From an uncultured Nitrospira sp. (lineage in GTDB: Bacteria; Nitrospirota; Nitrospiria; Nitrospirales; Nitrospiraceae), in NCBI GenBank assembly GCA_902500775.1, contig CABVRZ010000023.1, positions 1 to 64,000 of the forward strand: DNA of 64,000 bases, read 5' to 3'. The position numbers and the translations under genes are program-made. This document shows positions 8,405 to 16,925 of the stretch, one piece after another. Position 1 is the stretch's first letter; each line of letters begins with the position of its first letter. A model generated the notes under the pieces. That model was not told where the DNA came from and did no database searches. It was given only the letters and a program-made list of their open reading frames with translations.

Positions 8405-10933
8405 ATGCTTCCATCCCTTACTGTCGCGTTTCTTATCGGACTGGTTTGCGGAGCCCAGGTTCCGTTTTTCCCACTCTCCACCCTGACCGTCCTCCTTGTC
8501 CTTGCCGTTGCCCTCTCGCTTGTCGAGCGGGCCGGAATGTGGAGCGTACAATCTGCCCTCGTGCTATACGTCACGGTACTTTCGGGAGTCATCTACTGGT
8601 CCCTCGCCACCGCGTCACCGTCGCACCATCTATCGTCGGTGGTTCACTCCAGTGAAGCGACCGTCATGACTGGCCGTGTGATCGTTCCGGTTCAATATGG
8701 AGCCGGGCGCCAGACGATTATTCTTGAGACAGATGAGGGTACCCATCCACCGGCACGCCTACGCCTGGTCTGGCGCAATCCAGGATTCGCCCTGCATCAT
8801 GGAGATCGTGTCACTGTCCATGGCCGCTATCATCCTCCTCAAGGAGGCCTGAATCCTGGTGGATTTGACTATGCCGCCTACCTAGAGCATCAGGGTATCG
8901 ATCTCGTCGGAACGATCGCCGGAACTCAGGCGGTCACCCTGTTGGAGTCTGGATCCGGGAGTAGTCGATGGTGTGTCTGGAATAAGATCGATCATTGGCG
9001 AACCAGCATCCGAGAAGCGTCGATCCAAAGCCTACATCAACCGGCACTAGGCATTGTGCTTGGCATGATCATCGGTGAACGAGGGTATATCGAGCAAGAG
9101 CTTCAAGATTGGTTCATGGCCACAGGCACGGTTCACTTGCTTTCGATCTCAGGCTCACATCTTGGATTGGTCGGGGCAGTCGTCTATTGGATCGTAAAAC
9201 TTTTCATCGTGCGGATGCCGACCACGATCGTACTGACCATCACCAGAAGACTGACGCTCTCACAGCTTGCGATGCTCGTCACTTGGCCTGCTGTTGTCCT
9301 GTATACCCTCCTTGCTGGGGCAGAACTGGCCACGGTCCGATCACTTGTCATGATTACAATGGCCATGGTGGCTGTCTGGTTGGGACATGATCGGCATCTG
9401 CACCATACGATGGCGATCGCCCTGTTCCTGATTGTCTGGCATGATCCCCGTGCCATCTTTGATATTTCCTTTCAGCTCTCATTTCTCTCCGTGTTCGTCA
9501 TGATTCAAATGATCAGTCTTACAGCGCCATGGGACCAGGAGCCCATTCAGGATGAGAATGGGTGGGGATCCCGTGCCGCTCGTTATGGGACCAGCGCGCT
9601 GTCATTCAGTGCAGTCCTCACCATGACGACGTTTCCCTTGGTCGCATTCTATTTTAATCAGGTGCCTTGGCTGGGGATGCTCACGAATCTTGTTGCCATC
9701 CCGTTGACGGGCTTCATTCTCGTGCCATTTGGGCTTTGTCTCGCAATCTGGACCTTGCTGACAGGGTCCCATGTTCTGGCCTGGGGACAAGGGTTGGAAG
9801 ATGCCTTTATGTGGTTGATTGACGGCGTTCGCTGGTTCGCTACTCTTCCCGGAGCCCAATGGCCTGTTGCCGCGCCATCAGTTCCTACCATGATGCTGTT
9901 TTATTCCGGAGTTCTGACCGCAAGCTTCACAACGCTCTCGAAGCAATGGCGCATAGCAGGAGCCAGCCTAGCCCTCGCACTAATCGTTTGGTGGTTGGTA
10001 CCTCTAGGCTCTCGCAGCGACGGCGATCACTGGCGTGTCACCTTTCTGGACGTAGGACAGGGAGATAGTGCCCTGGTCGAACTACCTGACGGACAAACGG
10101 TCTTGATCGACGGTGGTGCTCGCTCTGACCGGTTCGACATGGGACGAAGTGTGGTTGCGCCGTTTCTGTGGAATAGAGGCGTGTCGCATATCGACCATGT
10201 TATTGGCACGCATCAGCAACTGGACCATGTCGGCGGCTTGATCTGGATCCTCCAACATCTGTCCGTGGGACAGTTCTGGGATCAAGGCGTGGAGCGAGAA
10301 GAGCACTTCGTCACGGATTTGACGGCAGCCCTGCAATCGCGCGGTATTCCAAAACGAACAGCCATACAAGGACAGGAAGTCTTGAACAGGGGGCCTTGTC
10401 ATCTCACGATTCTCAACCCCCAACAAGATGCGAGACCAGCGCTCTCCATGTCCCTTCATACTGGGACTGAGCTCAACAATCGCTCGATCGTCTCTCGACT
10501 CGAGTGCGGCGCTCATTCCATTCTCTTTGCCGCTGATATCGAGACCAGCGGCCTTCACCAGTTACCGGAGGGTGGACACCAACCGGTCACCGTTTTAAAA
10601 GTACCACACCACGGCGCACGGAGCTCATTGGACCAAGACTGGATCCGGCAGATCCAGCCAAAATATGCCATCATTTCAGTTGGATCTACCAATCCCTATG
10701 GTCATCCCGCGCCCGGCGTGATCAAGATGTACGAAGATCAAGCGATGGCCGTTTATCGTACCGACCGTGATGGAGCTGTCTGGGTACAAGGCCGCGTATC
10801 ACACAATGATCTGACAGTGACCAGTATGCGTGAGCTCCTCATTCAACCCATTGACCTATTCACCTGCCCCTGGCGCTGTGAGCAACAAAACTGGCAACGG
10901 GTACTCACGACTATCACTTTAAGTTTCAGATGA
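8405..10933 (+). CDS. comEC: ComEC/Rec2-type DNA internalisation protein
   Basis: An 842-residue polytopic inner-membrane protein of the family that forms the channel for single-stranded DNA uptake in transformation. The order is standard: N-terminal hydrophobic stretch, soluble DUF4131-like domain, competence membrane core (including MIIGERGYIEQELQDWF and LLSISGSHLGLVGA), then a C-terminal metallo-beta-lactamase-like domain starting at FLDVGQGDSALVELPDG. The nuclease motif reads THQQLDH, where most ComEC proteins have an H-x-D-x-D-H pattern, so one usual aspartate is Gln. With pilT, pilU and a pilin in the window, a role in uptake is plausible but not shown. Confidence 0.9.
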   Translation: MLPSLTVAFLIGLVCGAQVPFFPLSTLTVLLVLAVALSLVERAGMWSVQSALVLYVTVLSGVIYWSLATASPSHHLSSVVHSSEATVMTGRVIVPVQYGAGRQTIILETDEGTHPPARLRLVWRNPGFALHHGDRVTVHGRYHPPQGGLNPGGFDYAAYLEHQGIDLVGTIAGTQAVTLLESGSGSSRWCVWNKIDHWRTSIREASIQSLHQPALGIVLGMIIGERGYIEQELQDWFMATGTVHLLSISGSHLGLVGAVVYWIVKLFIVRMPTTIVLTITRRLTLSQLAMLVTWPAVVLYTLLAGAELATVRSLVMITMAMVAVWLGHDRHLHHTMAIALFLIVWHDPRAIFDISFQLSFLSVFVMIQMISLTAPWDQEPIQDENGWGSRAARYGTSALSFSAVLTMTTFPLVAFYFNQVPWLGMLTNLVAIPLTGFILVPFGLCLAIWTLLTGSHVLAWGQGLEDAFMWLIDGVRWFATLPGAQWPVAAPSVPTMMLFYSGVLTASFTTLSKQWRIAGASLALALIVWWLVPLGSRSDGDHWRVTFLDVGQGDSALVELPDGQTVLIDGGARSDRFDMGRSVVAPFLWNRGVSHIDHVIGTHQQLDHVGGLIWILQHLSVGQFWDQGVEREEHFVTDLTAALQSRGIPKRTAIQGQEVLNRGPCHLTILNPQQDARPALSMSLHTGTELNNRSIVSRLECGAHSILFAADIETSGLHQLPEGGHQPVTVLKVPHHGARSSLDQDWIRQIQPKYAIISVGSTNPYGHPAPGVIKMYEDQAMAVYRTDRDGAVWVQGRVSHNDLTVTSMRELLIQPIDLFTCPWRCEQQNWQRVLTTITLSFR

Positions 10934-10941
10934 ATTATCAC

Positions 10942-10967
10942 ATGACTGACGCCTCTGCATCAGTCAT
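10942..10967 (+). terminator. Hairpin after comEC
   Basis: An 8-bp perfect stem ATGACTGA/TCAGTCAT with a 10-base loop begins nine bases after the comEC stop, flanked by AATTA/TAATT that could extend it. There is no T-run. It is probably an mRNA 3'-end structure or weak terminator. The rest of the 214-base gap before mtnA shows no promoter or riboswitch I can support. Confidence 0.4.
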
Positions 10968-11147
10968 TCGTAATTATCATCAATTACTTGAAGCTTCACC
11001 ATAGTTGGGAAGAGAGGGGAGGAAAAAGCACGAGACGGTCGACGGAGAGCGCCCGTTTGATCCTCAAACTTATGTGCATGATCGTGCTGCCTCCGATAAC
11101 AAGAGAGGGGTTGCACTTCAGGCCCTTTCCCGCTACAAGATCACGTC

Positions 11148-12182
11148 ATGGTTCCAACGGTTGAATGGAAAAACGGTGCCGTTCGTCTCTTGGATCAAAG
11201 CCGGCTTCCTGAATCGATTGAATTCATAGACTGCCGTGATTATCAAACGGTAGCCGATGCCATCCGAACATTGAAAGTTCGTGGAGCACCAGCGATTGGG
11301 GTGACTGCCGCCATGGGTGTGGCGTTAGCCGCGCAAACAATCACTGCGACAGACTACCCAACTTTTTCACAAACCGTACTTGCCATCTGTGATGAACTGG
11401 AGGCAACCAGACCGACTGCCGTAAATCTCTTCTGGGCGATTGGGCGAATGAGACAGAAACTGGAGTCCGTGCAAGGACAGGCTGTCTCGACGATTAAGCA
11501 GGTTCTCATGTCTGAATCTCAAGTCATCCTAGAAGAAGATATTACGCTGTGTAAAACGATGGGGCGCCATGGAGCAGGCCTTATCCAAGACGGCCAGACA
11601 ATCCTCACCCACTGTAACGCCGGGTCACTTGCAACGGCTGGGTATGGAACGGCGCTGGGCGTCATTCGAGCGGCCTGGGAGCAGGGGAAGAAGATCAACG
11701 TGATCGCAGATGAAACTCGCCCAGTGCTTCAAGGAGCTCGCCTCACAGCCTGGGAGCTGATGCAGGATCAGATTCCCGTCACGCTGATTACGGATAATAT
11801 GGCTGGGTCCCTCATGAAGCAGGGGAAGATCCAACTCTGCGTCGTCGGAGCAGATCGCATCGCCGCCAACGGAGATGTGGCGAACAAAATCGGCACGTAC
11901 TCCGTGGCGGTCTTAGCCAAAGCTCATCATATTCCATTCTATGTCGCAGCGCCCTATTCGACCATCGACCTCAACACAAAAACCGGAGACGACATTCCCA
12001 TCGAGCAGCGTAACCCAGCCGAAGTCACGACCATCCACGGCAGTCATCCCGTTGCGCCAAAAAATGTCGCTGTCTACAACCCAGCCTTTGATGTCACGCC
12101 AGCCGAACTTATTACGGGCATCATTACTGAACGAGGCGTGTTCAAGCCAGGCGAGATCGCCTCACAGTTTCAGACACAGTAA
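11148..12182 (+). CDS. mtnA: S-methyl-5-thioribose-1-phosphate isomerase
   Basis: Isomerises methylthioribose-1-phosphate to methylthioribulose-1-phosphate in the methionine salvage pathway. The 344-residue length is typical. The phosphate-loop motif RGAPAIG is at 45-51, the catalytic Cys156 lies in [10 protein letters not shown], and the catalytic Asp236 in [18 protein letters not shown]. No other salvage gene is next to it. The last ~90 bases of the gene are repeated in decayed form 1.1 kb downstream at 13174-13265, which points to a rearrangement immediately after this gene. Confidence 0.95.
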   Translation: MVPTVEWKNGAVRLLDQSRLPESIEFIDCRDYQTVADAIRTLKVRGAPAIGVTAAMGVALAAQTITATDYPTFSQTVLAICDELEATRPTAVNLFWAIGRMRQKLESVQGQAVSTIKQVLMSESQVILEEDITLCKTMGRHGAGLIQDGQTILTHCNAGSLATAGYGTALGVIRAAWEQGKKINVIADETRPVLQGARLTAWELMQDQIPVTLITDNMAGSLMKQGKIQLCVVGADRIAANGDVANKIGTYSVAVLAKAHHIPFYVAAPYSTIDLNTKTGDDIPIEQRNPAEVTTIHGSHPVAPKNVAVYNPAFDVTPAELITGIITERGVFKPGEIASQFQTQ

Positions 12183-12262
12183 CGTGTGCTTTCTCTCAAA
12201 TTGCCGCGATGTCCATGGACACCTCGACTCTTATGAATGTTTGTATTTATGATTACTGTTAG

Positions 12263-12471
12263 CTAGCAGTGTGTTGACAAACCCCGTGACGACCTCGGAA
12301 AGGGCGTCGTGTCTGAGATCACGGATGACATTGGCGCGCCCCACAGGCTGTTCAGAAAGGCTGTCCAGCAAGGCCGCAGTGAGCGAAGAGGCGAATCGTA
12401 CTCTCTGCCGTACGGTGAGCCTCTGAGCGAGGCGAGAACGCCGCTGGCGGCCTTTGTCAACAGCCTGCTAG
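12263..12471. mobile_element. MITE-like palindromic element
   Basis: The element is bounded by inverted repeats: CTAGCAGTGTGTTGACAAA at 12263-12281 and TTTGTCAACAGCCTGCTAG at 12453-12471 match at 17 of 19 positions when one is reversed. A second, inner palindromic unit starts at 12344 (CAGGCTGTTCAGAAAGGC) and pairs imperfectly with the same right end. There is no coding capacity for a transposase; short frames across it are incidental. It ends three bases before the antitoxin ATG at 12475, so it could supply or disturb that gene's promoter. It is the only copy I found in this window. Confidence 0.6.
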
Positions 12472-12474
12472 TAT

Positions 12475-12744
12475 ATGACCACGAGTGCTGTACGAATAGC
12501 AGACCTAAAAAGCAGGTTCAGTCAGCATCTTCGTAAGGAGCGAGCCGGACGGTCAATTACGGTGTTGGATGGAAGCACGTCCATTGCACGAATCGTCCCT
12601 TACGAGGGAGACGGGGGGGCGCTAACAATCCGGCACCCACTATCTGGAGATCCGTCACTGAAACAGATTCTTCTTCCGCCACCGCTGAAACTGCCTCGGG
12701 ATATCATCGTGCTTCTATTGGAAGAACGCCACGGCCAACGGTGA
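12475..12744 (+). CDS. Phd/YefM (VapB)-type antitoxin
   Basis: An 89-residue protein whose N-terminal half (VRIADLKSRFSQHLRK, then AGRSITVLDGSTSIARIVPY) matches the Phd/YefM antitoxin fold, which binds its own promoter and neutralises a partner toxin. The C-terminal 35 residues would be the toxin-binding tail. Its stop overlaps the GTG start of the toxin remnant (GTGA), the usual antitoxin-toxin arrangement. The partner is broken, so this is an orphan antitoxin. Its start lies right beside the MITE-like element, and no clear ribosome site is visible. Confidence 0.8.
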   Translation: MTTSAVRIADLKSRFSQHLRKERAGRSITVLDGSTSIARIVPYEGDGGALTIRHPLSGDPSLKQILLPPPLKLPRDIIVLLLEERHGQR

Positions 12745-13168
12745 TTACCTATCTCTATCTTTGACGATTGTGCTGGTGATACTGGGCCAAGTCAATGCAC
12801 TCAAAGAGTGACGATCGATCACTCAAGGGCTTGCGTCTATTCCTATTGAAGTGGAATGCCTACGCACCTTAGATCGCTTGAGATTGGCCCAAGGTTTGAC
12901 GGATGTCGAAATTGCCTCTAGGCGTGAAACGGTGTCTCGGCTGTTGAAAGCGATCGAAGTTGTGGAATTAACGAAACCCATTCTTTCGAGAGCATTGCAA
13001 TCATTACCGACGACGCTGGGTACGTTAGATACGATTCGCCTCGCGACAGCATTGCTCTGGAAGGAACGCATGGGAGTTGATCTCATCATGGCGACACAGG
13101 ATGAAGGATTAGCCACAGCACCCCACGCTAGGGGGCTTCGAGTCATCAGCTCGTTCGCGTCTGTCTAG
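12741..13168 (+). pseudogene. VapC-like PIN-domain toxin, inactivated
   Basis: The reading begins with GTG 12741 as VITYLYL and hits TGA at 12762-12764. The continuation is in another frame (IVLVILGQVNALKE), which then meets TGA at 12809-12811, and the same frame runs on as RSITQGLASIPIEVECLRTL to the TAG at 13168. The C-terminal part (LDTIRLATALLWKE, then ATQDEGLATA) is characteristic of PIN-domain ribonuclease toxins. The gene therefore carries at least one frameshift and one nonsense codon; the nonsense codon plausibly replaces a Trp codon (TGG to TGA). A GTG at 12851 could still yield a 105-residue C-terminal fragment lacking the N-terminal catalytic part. Confidence 0.8.
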
Positions 13169-13173
13169 TGTCT

Positions 13174-13265
13174 CCCAGCCTTTGACGTTACATCAGCCGA
13201 CTCATTACAGACATCATTACCGAACGAGGCGTGTTCAAGCTTCAAGAGATCACAAGACATTTTCT
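13174..13265 (+). pseudogene. Decayed copy of the mtnA 3' end
   Basis: About 92 bases align with mtnA 12080-12171 with one single-base gap and an estimated 80 percent identity, including the shared block CGAACGAGGCGTGTTCAAGC. The copy lies just after the broken toxin gene, in the same orientation as mtnA. It is shifted and degraded and cannot encode a protein. Together with the intact tail, it brackets the island at 12183-13173. Confidence 0.75.
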
Positions 13266-13294
13266 ACGCTGACGATGGACTGAAGCAGGGGCGC

Positions 13295-13732
13295 TCAGAA
13301 TATCCTTACTTGTCCCTTCCTGCAAGCCGTTTCCCATAAACCCTCGTTCATCGTTCCTGGCTCAATGGCCAACCACTGGCCTTCATTCGAGTGCCTGCCT
13401 CCACCAATGATCTCAGCCGTCCCCATGTGGCCGTAGTAGTCCGTGGAGGCGAGTGTTCGAATAAGCTTCCCAGCACAGTCGATTTGCTTACTGAGTGTGG
13501 TGGAATAGAACCGGGTCGGAGTGCGTCCTCCTTGCATCGCTTTCCAGTCGATCAAGGCCACTAGCCCGACGACATTTCCTTCTCGGCGAATGGAGCTAGG
13601 ATCGACATAGGCTATCTGCAATGGATGCGACTGGTACCGATCTGCAATGGCCACCCATTCCGCTTGCACCGGCCTAGGAAACAGGATCATGAATGGCAAC
13701 ATAAGCCAAAGACTCATCGTGTATCTGAGCAT
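13295..13732 (-). CDS. Exported surface-adhesin protein E-like protein
   Basis: A 145-residue protein with a signal peptide (hydrophobic stretch ending near PVQA, then EWVAIADRYQ). The mature part has the pattern of the Adhesin_E-like family: YVDPSSIRREG, a lysine/tryptophan strand, a conserved Cys (QIDCAGKLIRTL) and a terminal ETACRK Cys that could form a disulfide with it. The start was chosen at 13732 because AAGGAGG lies eight bases upstream; the longer frame from 13846 lacks a ribosome site and would bury the signal peptide. Periplasmic or outer-surface location is inferred; the function in this organism is unknown. Confidence 0.75.
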   Translation of the reverse strand: MLRYTMSLWLMLPFMILFPRPVQAEWVAIADRYQSHPLQIAYVDPSSIRREGNVVGLVALIDWKAMQGGRTPTRFYSTTLSKQIDCAGKLIRTLASTDYYGHMGTAEIIGGGRHSNEGQWLAIEPGTMNEGLWETACRKGQVRIF

Positions 13733-14122
13733 GGGTGCATCCTCCTTATGGAGGTCATTATACCAATCGTAGTCATTTCTCAAATGGTTGCTATTCAGTT
13801 CCTCATCCAACTCAATCCATGAGGCCCGTCTCGGCGCGATCAACACTTATTGATCCGTGGTCTCGGTTGTACTTTTGAACGGAGTTGATCCACGCGATCG
13901 GTAATACAACTGAATCGCTTCCTGGGTGGATAGGGGAATCGATAGGGGATCGGTTCCTCCTGAGGCGGCAAATGGTTCATATCGCGATAGACATTCACCG
14001 GAGCCGAATCGGCTGCCAGGTGAAACATGGACCGATAGCTCAGTCCGGCACTGGTCATCTGGTGGTCAGAAGATGGATCGTTCGTACACAGCCTGGCACT
14101 CAACTTGTCAGAGAAGCGTGTC
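13733..14122. other. Gap between pyk and the adhesin-like gene
   Basis: These 390 bases separate the pyk stop from the next - strand gene. Several overlapping open frames cross it on both strands, the longest on the - strand at 13840-14136 (98 codons, overlapping the pyk end). None has a ribosome site or a recognisable motif, and coexisting open frames on both strands suggest chance. The only supported signal is the AAGGAGG ribosome site of the adhesin-like gene near 13740-13746. Confidence 0.5.
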
Positions 14123-15562
14123 TTATGGGAGCTCATGAAGTTGGATGAGATTGGTCCCGCCTGGTTTTGCGGTATGGGTGCCGGACACGATCACGATACG
14201 GTCGCCTGGGTGGATCAGATTGTGCGATTGCAAAAGCTGTTCGGCTGCATGCAGACGGGCATCGATCTTGGCGATCTCCTCTAGGACGAAGGATCGCACT
14301 CCCCAATAGAGCGCCATCTGACGCCTGACCGACTCGCTCACAGTGAAGGCGATGATCGGCGCAGCAGGACGTTGTTTCGAGACTAGTTGACCGGTCACAC
14401 CTCGTTCCGTGAAGACAAGAATGGCCCGTGCTCCGGTCGCTCGTGCAGCAGACGCCGCCGCCACACACATCGCTTCAGGAATCGTCAGATGCTCCAAATC
14501 CGTGTGACGTTTGAGATGAAATCCCAGCCCGCCTTCGTGTTCAGCGGCCCGAATGATGCGGTCCATTACCCGTACCGTCTCGATCGGGTAGGCACCGGCG
14601 GCGGTCTCGGCCGAGAGCATGACGGCATCGGTGCCATCAAACACCGCGTTCGCCACATCCGACGCTTCGGCTCTTGTCGGGCGGCTCGACTGCGTCATGG
14701 ATTCCAGCATTTGCGTCGCGGTGATGACAAGACGGCGTTGGCGGTTCGCTTCCGCGATGATGCGCTTCTGTAAGACCGGCACGGCTTCGGGCCCCATCTC
14801 CACGCCCAAATCGCCGCGCGCGATCATCACGCCGTCGGCCTGATCCAAGATGGCATCAAGGGACGCGATGGCCTCGGCCCGTTCAATCTTCGCGATGATT
14901 GGGACGTGGCTTCCATATTCTGACAACAACGCCCGTGCCGTCTGAATATCTTGAGGGGCTCGAACAAACGACAAGGCCACATAGTCCACACCCTGCTCGA
15001 CACCGAATCGAAGGTCGTCTCGGTCCTTTTCCGTCAAGGTCGGAACCGTCACGATCGTACCAGGCAAGTTCACGCCCTTCTGCGAGGTGATCGTCCCTCC
15101 GGTCAGGACCGAACAGTCAACGAAGTCGTCGGAGATCCGATCGGCAACCAGCTCGATGAGCCCGTCATTAATCAAGATTCTGGCTCCGATCCGAAGGTCG
15201 TGGGTCAGCTGCGAGTAGGACATGGGGATTTCAGGCATCGCGGCCATGGAAGTGGGTGGGGTGGAAGGCGTGGTGGAGGACGTTCGAAGGCGCAGGGACT
15301 GGCCGGCGGTCACTGCAATGCCTTCCGGCGGGAGCAGTCCTACACGAATTCTCGGCCCCTGCAGATCTTGAATGATGGCGACAGCCGTCCCGTGCTGAGC
15401 CGCAGCCTGGCGAATGGCAGTAATCGCGGCGGCGTGTGATTCATGGGTGCCATGGGAAAAGTTCAGCCGCGCGACATCCATGCCCTGTGCGATCAACTGA
15501 GCGAGGATGGCGGGGGAACGACTGGCTGGACCGATGGTGCAGACGATCTTGGCCTTTCGCAT
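14123..15562 (-). CDS. pyk: Pyruvate kinase
   Basis: Transfers phosphate from phosphoenolpyruvate to ADP, the last step of glycolysis. N-terminal KAKIVCTIGPAS, the FSHG active-site region, a B-domain, the MIARGDLGVEMG metal and substrate signature, PTRAEASDVANAVFDGTDAVMLS and a C-terminal regulatory domain are all present. The ATG at 15562 gives 479 residues, as is usual; the frame opens seven codons earlier at a TTG, and a GGAGG at about 15577-15581 lies between the two choices, so the start is slightly uncertain. The gene is divergent from the MinD-like gene across a 248-base gap. Confidence 0.96.
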   Translation of the reverse strand: MRKAKIVCTIGPASRSPAILAQLIAQGMDVARLNFSHGTHESHAAAITAIRQAAAQHGTAVAIIQDLQGPRIRVGLLPPEGIAVTAGQSLRLRTSSTTPSTPPTSMAAMPEIPMSYSQLTHDLRIGARILINDGLIELVADRISDDFVDCSVLTGGTITSQKGVNLPGTIVTVPTLTEKDRDDLRFGVEQGVDYVALSFVRAPQDIQTARALLSEYGSHVPIIAKIERAEAIASLDAILDQADGVMIARGDLGVEMGPEAVPVLQKRIIAEANRQRRLVITATQMLESMTQSSRPTRAEASDVANAVFDGTDAVMLSAETAAGAYPIETVRVMDRIIRAAEHEGGLGFHLKRHTDLEHLTIPEAMCVAAASAARATGARAILVFTERGVTGQLVSKQRPAAPIIAFTVSESVRRQMALYWGVRSFVLEEIAKIDARLHAAEQLLQSHNLIHPGDRIVIVSGTHTAKPGGTNLIQLHELP

Positions 15563-15810
15563 TTCTGTCGGAGTGGCCTCCAAGCTGCGCGGGGGAACTA
15601 ATGAGACTCAGCATACCACAATCGATCGCGGAGCAATCAGAAAGACTCGTAACTGTTCATCGCCTTCCAAGGCTCATAGACGATTCGAAATCCTGTATTT
15701 TTCTTTTCTTTCCTCAGGCAACCGGTAGAATAACGTCATCATAGACGTCAGCTCCGTCGAGCGTGAGCTCGATCACCCGCATGTCCTCTCACACAACATA
15801 GGCAGGCACT

Positions 15811-16878
15811 ATGGCAACTCTCATTTCCGTCGCGTCTGGCAAGGGTGGCGTTGGCAAGAGTGTTGTGTCGGTCAATCTCGCATTGGGGCTGGCCAAGGCG
15901 GGACGTCGGGTCATTTTGGCGGATCTCGATGTCGGAGGGGCCGATGCGCACATTATGGTCGGACAATTGAATCCCCACGTCACACTGACGGATTTTCTGA
16001 ACAAACGGGTGAACCGGTTGGAGGATGTCGCCATTCCCGTGACCTTTCATCCGAATCTCCGTCTACTGGCGGGAACAGGGGACACGTTGGCCACCGCGAA
16101 CATGGCCTATGCGCGCAAGAAACGACTGATGAAACAGTTCCAGCATATTGATGCCGATGTGGTCGTCATCGACATCGGAGCCGGAACGAGTTATCACGCC
16201 ATCGATTTTTTTCTGATGGCCGACATCCATGTGGCCGTCGCGACACCCGAGCCGACCGCCGTCCTGGATCTCTATCGCTTTGTCAAACTGGCTGCGATCC
16301 GTCGTGTCTTATCGTGTGTCCTGGCCCGGAATCCTCTGTCTGAAGTGCTGTCCAATCGTGACTTCACGAGTGTCGAGCAAGTCCTGGAGACGGTAGGCAC
16401 CACAGATCCAGAAGGTCGCGCTGCAGCAGTGGCAGCAATCCAGTCCTTTCGCCCAGGCCTCATCGTTAACCGTTCCTCAGGTCGATCTCAGGTCAACGTG
16501 CTCTACCTTCGCAAGCTGCTCCAGGAGTACATCGGAGGCGATCTGACGCTCTTAGGCGAGATTCCGGAAGACCCGGCGGTGAGTCTGGCGATCCGGAGTT
16601 TCTTACCAGTGATCGAGGGATCGCCCACATCCTCGGCTGCCAAGAGTCTGTTGGCCATCACAGCGGCCGTGGACAAACTCCTTCTCGCTCATGTCGATGG
16701 AAAGAACGAGGAGACGACAGAACCAGACGAAACAGAAACGACCGTTCTTTTCTCGAAAGCGGAAGCTGCGCTACCACTTTTAGCCTCCGCGCCAGAAGTA
16801 CCGGAAGGCCCCCCAGCACCCTATATAGCGCAAACCAACAGAGCACCGGATCCTGTCGAGGAGGTTGGCGGCATCTAA
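15811..16878 (+). CDS. MinD/ParA-family P-loop ATPase (FlhG-like)
   Basis: A 355-residue ATPase with the deviant Walker A GKGGVGKS at 10-17, a switch motif LADLDVGGAD and Walker B VVVIDIGAGTS. Family members position cell structures (division septum, flagella, pili, chemoreceptors) by ATP-dependent membrane or DNA binding. A long insertion in the middle and a Glu/Pro-rich tail of about 60 residues after the ATPase domain set it apart from plain MinD; no MinC or MinE gene and no flagellar gene is nearby. FlhG-like or MinD2-like is the closest description; the cargo is unknown. Confidence 0.75.
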   Translation: MATLISVASGKGGVGKSVVSVNLALGLAKAGRRVILADLDVGGADAHIMVGQLNPHVTLTDFLNKRVNRLEDVAIPVTFHPNLRLLAGTGDTLATANMAYARKKRLMKQFQHIDADVVVIDIGAGTSYHAIDFFLMADIHVAVATPEPTAVLDLYRFVKLAAIRRVLSCVLARNPLSEVLSNRDFTSVEQVLETVGTTDPEGRAAAVAAIQSFRPGLIVNRSSGRSQVNVLYLRKLLQEYIGGDLTLLGEIPEDPAVSLAIRSFLPVIEGSPTSSAAKSLLAITAAVDKLLLAHVDGKNEETTEPDETETTVLFSKAEAALPLLASAPEVPEGPPAPYIAQTNRAPDPVEEVGGI

Positions 16879-16925
16879 ACAGATGGGCTGTGTTAGGGTT
16901 GAGGGAAACGCATGAGTGAGGAGCA

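Noticed and set aside
10968-11147. SAM riboswitch upstream of mtnA.
   Set aside because: Searched because of the methionine salvage role, but I could not find the conserved core or the paired helices of a known class.
11005-11229. A 74-codon + strand frame over the mtnA leader and start.
   Set aside because: Overlaps the well-supported mtnA start in another frame and shows no motif.
13840-14136. A 98-codon - strand frame downstream of pyk.
   Set aside because: No ribosome site or motif; it overlaps pyk and competes with open frames on the other strand.
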